The notes under the pieces were generated by a model. It searched no databases. It had not been told where the DNA came from and saw nothing but the letters and a program-made list of their open reading frames with translations. From contig JAQGJF010000465.1 of assembly GCA_028290765.1 (NCBI GenBank), forward strand, positions 1 through 9,698: a stretch of DNA of 9,698 bases, given 5' to 3'. A program made the position numbers and the translations under genes. The DNA comes from Tardiphaga sp. GTDB lineage: Bacteria > Pseudomonadota > Alphaproteobacteria > Rhizobiales > Xanthobacteraceae. Below are positions 5,643 through 9,698 of the stretch, piece after piece. How positions within the stretch are numbered: position 1 is the stretch's first letter; each line of letters starts with the position of its first letter.

Positions 5643-6489
5643 GATGGAGTTCCTGGTTGCTGGCGATGGGAGACGGAAGGCGCTGGCCGCGGCGGCGCTC
5701 CCGGGTGATCTCGGCCAGGATCGACATCGCGATTTCTTCGGGCGTGATGGCGCCGAGGTCGAGGCCGGCCGGGGCCTTGATGCGATCGAGCGCGCCGGCG
5801 TCGATGCCCTCGGCGATCAGCTTTTCGCGCAGCGCCGCCATCTTGCGCCGGCTGCCGACGAAAGCGTGATAGGCGGCCTCGGTCGAAACCGCCGCGTGCA
5901 ACGCGGCCTCGTCGCCCTTGCCCTGGGTCGAGACCACCACAAAACGCCGGGCTTCATGGAGACGGCCGAGCTGGTAGCCATCGATCAGCAGGTCGGCATC
6001 GAGAATCTCGGGCCGATCGGCGGCCGGCGCCGCCAAAGTGACATGAAAGCCGAGCCGGCGCGCCTGTTCGGCCAGCGACATCGCCACCGGGCTACAGCCG
6101 AGAATGACCAGCGAGGGATGCGGCAGCACCGGCTCGACAAAAATGTCCATGGTGCCCTGGCTCGGGCACATGTTTTTCGCAAAACGGACGCCGTCGCGGT
6201 TCTCGCCGGGTTTCACGCCCAGCTCCGCGAGCAGGTCTTCCGGCTGCACCGAGACCATGCGCGGTTCGCCATCGGCCAGCGCTTCCCGCGCCGCCTTGAG
6301 CACCGCGCCGCGGGCGCAGCCGCCGCCGATCCAGCCGGCCGCGATCGAGCCGTCGGGGCGGATCACCGCCTTGGCCCCGGCCTTGGCCGCGGTCACCGAG
6401 ACCGTGCGCACCACGGTGGCCAGCACGAAAGCTTCCTCGGCGGCTTTCAGCCGGCTCACCAGGTCCATCACTTCGACATGAATGCTCAT
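5572..6489 (-). CDS. coxF: CoxF, XdhC/CoxI-family molybdenum-site assembly protein
   Basis: 305 residues from ATG 6489, chosen because GGAGG (complement of 6495-6499) sits five bases upstream; a GTG at 6504 would add five residues and overlap the coxE stop. The N-terminal XdhC/CoxI domain shows GWIGGGC (52-58) and later CPSQGTMDIF (108-117). The second half is a Rossmann-like domain with SLVILGCSPVAMSLA (126-140), FVVVSTQGKGDEAAL (183-197), AYHAFVGSRRK (207-217) and GLDLGAITPEEIAMSILAEI (242-261). XdhC-type proteins bind molybdenum cofactor and help its sulfuration or insertion; in the cox operon CoxF is associated with maturation of the Mo-Cu centre. After the usual family end near residue 265, about 40 low-complexity residues continue into the coxG coding region. 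Confidence 0.9.
   Translation of the reverse strand: MSIHVEVMDLVSRLKAAEEAFVLATVVRTVSVTAAKAGAKAVIRPDGSIAAGWIGGGCARGAVLKAAREALADGEPRMVSVQPEDLLAELGVKPGENRDGVRFAKNMCPSQGTMDIFVEPVLPHPSLVILGCSPVAMSLAEQARRLGFHVTLAAPAADRPEILDADLLIDGYQLGRLHEARRFVVVSTQGKGDEAALHAAVSTEAAYHAFVGSRRKMAALREKLIAEGIDAGALDRIKAPAGLDLGAITPEEIAMSILAEITRERRRGQRLPSPIASNQELHHADERQPADPGIQGKNLGGAQRS
5651..5654 (-). promoter_or_regulatory. Ribosome binding site of coxG, inside coxF
   Basis: AGGA on the minus strand lies eight bases before ATG 5642, which supports that codon over the ATG at 5636. The site lies within the coxF coding sequence, so ribosomes finishing coxF pass over it. Confidence 0.55.
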
Positions 6490-6494
6490 GGCTG

Positions 6495-6499
6495 CCTCC
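6495..6499 (-). promoter_or_regulatory. Ribosome binding site that fixes the coxF start
   Basis: GGAGG on the minus strand, five bases before ATG 6489 and just past the coxE stop codon (6501-6503). It favours ATG 6489 over the GTG at 6504, which has no comparable site. Confidence 0.7.
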
Positions 6500-6500
6500 G

Positions 6501-7712
6501 TCACAGCTTCGCCAGATAGGGTTCAAGCTCGATCAGGCTCTTGAGTGTGTTGGCCGGCGCGTAGAGATCGACATAAGGCAGGGCGGCCTTGATCCCCGCA
6601 GCCTCCGGCGCATAGCCGTCCCAGCCCATCATCGGATTGAGCCAGGCGATGCGGCGGCAGCGTTTTGAGAGTGCCGCCATCTCGCGGCCGAGCAGGCGGG
6701 CGTCGCCGGTCTCGTAGCCGTCGGAGACGATCATGACGCAGGTGCGAGAATGAATGACGCGCGCCGCGTGCCAGCGATTGAAAGTCTGCAGGCTTTCCCC
6801 GATCCGGGTCCCGCCGCCGGCGCCCTGCGCCATCATCGACAGCCGGTCGAGCGCGCGGGCGGCGTTCTTTTCCTTCATCGCGTCCGATACATAAGCGAGC
6901 CGGGTGTGAAACAAAAACGCCTCGGCCTCGCGAAACTCATCCAGCACGCCATGGATGAAGCGCAGGAACACGCCGGTGTACATGCTCATCGAGCCCGACG
7001 CGTCGAGCAGCACCACCAGCCGCAGCGGCTTGTGCCGGCGCTGTCGCTTCACCAGGCTGATCGGCACCCCGCCATGGCTGATGTTGCGGTGAATGGTGCG
7101 GCGCAGGTCGAGCCGATAGCCGCGCCGCCGCGCCAGGTCGCGTCGGGTCAGCCGCGTGCGCAGGACCTTTGCCAGCCGCGCCGCGACGGCGTGGGCTTCT
7201 TCGATCTGGCCGGGATCCGCCATCTTGCGGAAGTCGATTTCGGCGAGATTGTCCGCGCGCGAAGCGCCTTCCATGCGGCCTTCGCCGCTGCGTTGGTCTG
7301 GCGCCTCGTCAGCCGATGGCATCTGGTCGGTCGCCGTCTCGCCGCCGCTTCGATCCTGTCCATTGTCCTGGAGTTGCTTCAGCGACGGGCTGTTGGCGGC
7401 CTTCGCCGAACCCGTGGTCAGCGACCGCGACCTGACCCGCTTGCCGAGCCAGAACGCGTCGAACAGCCCGTCGAATTTATCCCGGTCGGATTTGCGCGCC
7501 GAGAACAGGTGCTTGAACGCCGAACGCAACAGGCCGGGCCTGTCGGCATAGCCCGCCGCCATCAGCGTCGCCGCGTCCTGGCCCTCGCGCAGCCCGACCG
7601 CGAAGGCGTTGTCGCGCAAGGTTTTCAGGAACGCCGCGAGTTTTGTCGAGACGAGGCGCGAGACCTCGTTCAGCTCTTCAACGGGTGGGAGCGATGTGCC
7701 GCAGCAGCTCAT
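6501..7712 (-). CDS. coxE: CoxE, von Willebrand factor A (MIDAS) domain protein
   Basis: 403 residues from ATG 7712, whose first bases overlap the coxD stop codon (ATGA, 7709-7712). The in-frame sequence upstream lies within coxD and is not needed. The C-terminal half is a VWA domain of the CoxE type (PF05762): LVVLLDASGSMS gives the metal-ion-dependent adhesion site Asp237, Ser239 and Ser241, with Thr302 in GGTRIG and Asp331 in IVSDGYETGD completing it. The N-terminal half is helical, followed by an acidic, polar linker (about 100-150). MoxR ATPases and VWA proteins work as pairs in metalloenzyme maturation; CoxE is associated with copper loading of the Mo-Cu centre of CO dehydrogenase. It is probably cytoplasmic or loosely membrane-bound. 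AAGG lies a few bases before the start. Confidence 0.94.
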   Translation of the reverse strand: MSCCGTSLPPVEELNEVSRLVSTKLAAFLKTLRDNAFAVGLREGQDAATLMAAGYADRPGLLRSAFKHLFSARKSDRDKFDGLFDAFWLGKRVRSRSLTTGSAKAANSPSLKQLQDNGQDRSGGETATDQMPSADEAPDQRSGEGRMEGASRADNLAEIDFRKMADPGQIEEAHAVAARLAKVLRTRLTRRDLARRRGYRLDLRRTIHRNISHGGVPISLVKRQRRHKPLRLVVLLDASGSMSMYTGVFLRFIHGVLDEFREAEAFLFHTRLAYVSDAMKEKNAARALDRLSMMAQGAGGGTRIGESLQTFNRWHAARVIHSRTCVMIVSDGYETGDARLLGREMAALSKRCRRIAWLNPMMGWDGYAPEAAGIKAALPYVDLYAPANTLKSLIELEPYLAKL

Positions 7713-8581
7713 GCGACCTTCCCCAAAAGCCGTTCCGTCACCTCGCGCGTCACGCGCGAGCGGTCCTCGTGGGTCTTGAGCAGGCACATCAGGGTGTCGT
7801 GCACGGTCTCCGGCGCGTCGTGCAAATCGCGGACCTCGAGCCCGACCAGCGCCGCCGCCCAGTCCAGCGTCTCGGCGACGCCGGGGACTTTTCGTAGTTC
7901 TTCCTTGCGAATGTTCTCGACCATGCGCGCGATCTGCAGCGACAGCGCCGCGCCGGCAGTGCCGATGCGCGCCATGATGATGCGCGCCTCGCGATCGACA
8001 TCGGGATAGTCGACATAGTGATACAGGCAGCGGCGGCGCAGCGCGTCGGACAGTTCGCGGGTGCCGTTCGAGGTCAGCACCACATGCGGGATCGAGGTTG
8101 CGGAAACAGTTCCCAATTCCGGGATCGAGACCTGGAAGTCCGACAACAGCTCGAGCAGGAACGCCTCGAACTCGTCATCGGCGCGATCGATTTCGTCGAT
8201 CAAAAGCACCGGCGGCTTGTCGCGGCGGATCGCCGCCAGCAGCGGCCGTTCCAGCAGGTATTTCTCGGAAAAGATCTGGTCCTCGATGGTATTGGCGCTG
8301 TCGCCGCGATGGGCCTGGATCGCCAGCAATTGGCGCTGGTAATTCCACTCATACAGCGCGGCGGACTGGTCGAGCCCTTCATAGCATTGCAGGCGGATCA
8401 GTTCGGTGGCGTGGACCGACGCCAGCGCCTTGGCGACCGCGGTCTTGCCGACGCCCGCTTCACCTTCCAGCAGCAGCGGGCGCTTGAGCAACTGCATCAG
8501 CGAGATCGCGGTCGCCAATTCGCCATCGGCGATGTAGCCGGATGTGGCCAGGCGCTCGGCGATATGGTCGCGGTCCTTCAT
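7709..8581 (-). CDS. coxD: CoxD, MoxR-family AAA+ ATPase
   Basis: A 290-residue protein with a full AAA+ core. Walker A is GEAGVGKT (40-47), Walker B is VLLIDEID (125-132), the sensor 1 Asn is in TSNGTR (170-175), and the arginine-rich ALRRRCLYHYV (180-190) bears the likely arginine finger. The C-terminal lid domain completes the usual MoxR length. CoxD is described as an AAA+ chaperone that remodels apo-CO dehydrogenase so that the molybdenum site can be sulfurated. It would act with CoxE, encoded immediately after it with a 4-nt overlap. The ATG at 8581 is preceded by GAGG seven bases upstream; that site lies inside a palindromic repeat. The gene is 226 nt downstream of coxL, an unusually long gap for this operon. 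Confidence 0.95.
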   Translation of the reverse strand: MKDRDHIAERLATSGYIADGELATAISLMQLLKRPLLLEGEAGVGKTAVAKALASVHATELIRLQCYEGLDQSAALYEWNYQRQLLAIQAHRGDSANTIEDQIFSEKYLLERPLLAAIRRDKPPVLLIDEIDRADDEFEAFLLELLSDFQVSIPELGTVSATSIPHVVLTSNGTRELSDALRRRCLYHYVDYPDVDREARIIMARIGTAGAALSLQIARMVENIRKEELRKVPGVAETLDWAAALVGLEVRDLHDAPETVHDTLMCLLKTHEDRSRVTREVTERLLGKVA

Positions 8582-8588
8582 GGCGAGA

Positions 8589-8592
8589 CCTC
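8589..8592 (-). promoter_or_regulatory. Ribosome binding site of coxD, formed by the end of a palindromic repeat
   Basis: GAGG on the minus strand lies seven bases before ATG 8581. These four bases are the terminal CCTC (plus strand) of the inverted-repeat element 8589-8700. In the folded RNA they would pair with GAGG's complement at the other end of the element, so the full fold would hide the site. Confidence 0.55.
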
Positions 8593-8700
8593 ATCCTGAG
8601 GAGCCGCGCGCTTGCGCGGCGTCTCGAAGGATGGCCGCGAACTCCTGCGTTGGCGCCATCCTTCGGGACGCCCGCCTGCGGCGGGCTCCTCAGGATGAGG
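8589..8700. repeat. Nested palindromic repeat between coxL and coxD (45/46-bp inverted arms)
   Basis: The left arm 8589-8634 starts CCTCATCCTGAGGAGCC and ends CGAAGGATGG. The right arm 8656-8700 is nearly its reverse complement, and 21 bases separate them. Each arm contains its own GC-rich hairpin (GCCGCGC/GCGCGGC at about 8603-8620; GCCCGCC/GGCGGGC at about 8670-8685), different in sequence but both paired. I recall CATCCTGAGGAGCC...TCGAAGGATGG palindromes as common in Bradyrhizobium genomes. It sits within the cox transcript and ends seven bases before coxD. Confidence 0.8.
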
Positions 8701-8708
8701 GCAACCTT

Positions 8709-8790
8709 GTAGCCCGGATGAGCAAAGCGATATCCGGGGCAGCGTCTCGGTCCGTTGCATCCCGGATGTCGCTTCGCTCATCCGGGCTAC
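8709..8790. repeat. Palindromic repeat between coxL and coxD (30-bp inverted arms)
   Basis: GTAGCCCGGATGAGC at 8709 begins a 30-base left arm (to 8738); the right arm 8761-8790 is its reverse complement at 28 of 30 positions, with a 22-base loop. Each arm has internal CCCGGAT/ATCCGGG symmetry. I recall this as another recurrent Nitrobacteraceae intergenic element. It starts 18 bases after the coxL stop and lies 8 bases from the neighbouring repeat 8589-8700, so the two elements fill most of the gap. Confidence 0.8.
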
Positions 8791-8807
8791 GAAGCAGGCT
8801 GCAGCCA

Positions 8808-9698
8808 CTACGCAAACACTCCCAGATTCTTCGCCGCCTTCCAGTTGCGCCAGTAATCATGCGGCATCTGGATGTGGGTCGAGCCGAGGAAGGAGAACGC
8901 ATCGTTGACGGCGTTGGAGAACGCCGGCACGCCGCCGACATTGGGGCTCTCGCCGACGCCCTTGGCGCCGATCGGGTGGTGCGGCGAGGGGGTGACGGTG
9001 AAGTCGGTCTCCCAATGCGGCGTCTCGACCGCGGTCGGCATGAAGAAATCCATGAACGAGCCGGTCACCACATTGCCTTCGTCGTCGTAACGGATTTCCT
9101 GACCCATCGCGATGGCGAAGGCCTCGGTTAGCCCGCCATGCACCTGCCCCTCGATGATCATCGGATTGATCCGGGTGCCGCAATCGTCGAGCGCGTAGAA
9201 GCGGCGGATCTTGTAGACGCCGGTATCGACATCGATGTTCATCACGCAGATGTACGCACCAAAAGGATACGTCATGTTGGGCGGATCGTAATAGCTGACC
9301 GCCTCGAGGCCCGGCTCCATGCCCGGCGGCACCGAATTATAGGCCGCCCAGCAGATGTCCTTCATCGACATCGACTTCTCCGGCAGGCCCTTGACGCGGA
9401 AGCCGTCGATATCCCACTCAAGATCGCCCTCGTGGACTTCGAGCTTGTAGGCCGCGATCATCTGCGCCTTGGCCTTGATTTTTCGCGCGGCCATGGCGAT
9501 CGCCGCACCCGCCACCGGCGTCGAGCGCGAGCCGTAGGTGCCGAGCCCGTAAGGCGCAGTGTCGGTATTGCCTTCCTCCACCATGATGTCGTCGGCGGGA
9601 ATGCCGATCTCGGTGGCGATGATTTGCGCCCAGGTGGTCTCGTGACCCTGGCCCTGGCTCTTGGAGCCGACCCGGGCAATGCCGGCACCGGTCGGATG
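8808..9698 (-). CDS. coxL: CoxL, aerobic carbon monoxide dehydrogenase large subunit, C-terminal part (5' end outside window)
   Basis: The frame is open to the window edge, giving the last 296 residues of a protein normally about 800 long; the stop is TAG 8810-8808. Motifs of the molybdenum-hydroxylase large subunit include GSKSQGQGHETTW (near the left of the fragment), GLGTYGSRSTPVAGAA, YALDDCGTRINPMIIEGQVH and HHPIGAKGVGESPNVGG. The Glu of GVGES (codon 8949-8951) corresponds to the active-site base next to the Mo centre. The final stretch, VNDAFSFLGSTHIQMPHD, resembles what I recall of form I CoxL from Oligotropha/Afipia, as does the coxL-D-E-F-G order. The diagnostic form I loop (AYxCSFR) lies upstream and was not seen. 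The enzyme oxidises CO to CO2 with water and passes electrons to the CoxS iron-sulfur and CoxM FAD subunits, whose genes should lie just upstream. Confidence 0.92.
   Translation of the reverse strand, partial: HPTGAGIARVGSKSQGQGHETTWAQIIATEIGIPADDIMVEEGNTDTAPYGLGTYGSRSTPVAGAAIAMAARKIKAKAQMIAAYKLEVHEGDLEWDIDGFRVKGLPEKSMSMKDICWAAYNSVPPGMEPGLEAVSYYDPPNMTYPFGAYICVMNIDVDTGVYKIRRFYALDDCGTRINPMIIEGQVHGGLTEAFAIAMGQEIRYDDEGNVVTGSFMDFFMPTAVETPHWETDFTVTPSPHHPIGAKGVGESPNVGGVPAFSNAVNDAFSFLGSTHIQMPHDYWRNWKAAKNLGVFA

Noticed and set aside
5458..6519. 353-codon plus-strand open frame opposite coxF and coxG
   Set aside because: The minus-strand frames encode recognisable XdhC and CoxG proteins; this one has no motif or ribosome binding site.
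6750..8009. 419-codon plus-strand open frame opposite coxE and coxD
   Set aside because: It lies opposite two well-supported genes with MIDAS and Walker motifs; its composition is that of a reverse-frame shadow.
8589..8790. CRISPR array or attachment site
   Set aside because: The repeats here are inverted pairs of two unrelated sequences, not regularly spaced direct repeats, and no cas or integrase gene is present.
1..9698. tRNA, rRNA, riboswitch or transposase genes
   Set aside because: Reading both strands I saw no tRNA-like cloverleaf, rRNA segment, recognisable riboswitch core or transposase motif.

Overview
The window looks like chromosomal DNA of a Nitrobacteraceae-type alphaproteobacterium (Bradyrhizobium, Rhodopseudomonas or Afipia/Oligotropha group). 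The reasons are GC-rich codon use, a carbon monoxide dehydrogenase (cox) cluster in the classical order coxL-D-E-F-G, and at least four kinds of dispersed palindromic repeat between genes, several of a type I recall as common in these genomes. The species assignment is inference; gene identities rest on motifs read from the translations.

Layout. (1) 1-1986, plus strand: the end of a dipeptide/oligopeptide ABC transporter ATP-binding gene, then a complete periplasmic family 5 substrate-binding protein. A small hairpin with a short T run lies between them. (2) 1987-2323: convergent intergenic region packed with repeats (a 50-bp palindrome, then a 191-bp element with inverted ends). (3) 2324-3562, minus strand: a membrane-anchored or exported serine hydrolase of the beta-lactamase/class C fold. 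(4) 3563-4029: non-coding, with a long hairpin and a nested palindromic repeat. (5) 4030-4867, minus: a small unrecognised protein downstream of a RidA/YjgF-family protein. (6) 4868-5129: non-coding, with a second copy of the 50-bp palindrome and another hairpin. (7) 5130-9698, minus: a cox operon read coxL (3' part only) > coxD > coxE > coxF > coxG.

How the genes work together. coxL encodes the molybdenum-bearing large subunit of aerobic CO dehydrogenase (CO + H2O to CO2 + 2 e- + 2 H+). Its visible C-terminal 296 residues resemble the form I enzyme. CoxD (MoxR-type AAA+ ATPase), CoxE (VWA/MIDAS protein) and CoxF (XdhC family) are the accessory proteins associated with assembling the Mo-Cu site; CoxG (SRPBCC fold) is linked to coupling the enzyme to the membrane. 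coxD-coxE share an ATGA overlap, coxE-coxF are 11 nt apart and coxF-coxG overlap by 71 nt. In contrast, coxL and coxD are separated by 226 nt made up mainly of two palindromic repeat elements, one of which appears to carry the coxD ribosome binding site. coxM and coxS would be expected just outside the right edge. The ABC transporter, serine hydrolase and RidA units have no evident functional tie to CO oxidation.

I found no clearly undescribed protein system. The most interesting features are the repeat-dense intergenic regions and their possible effects inside the cox operon.
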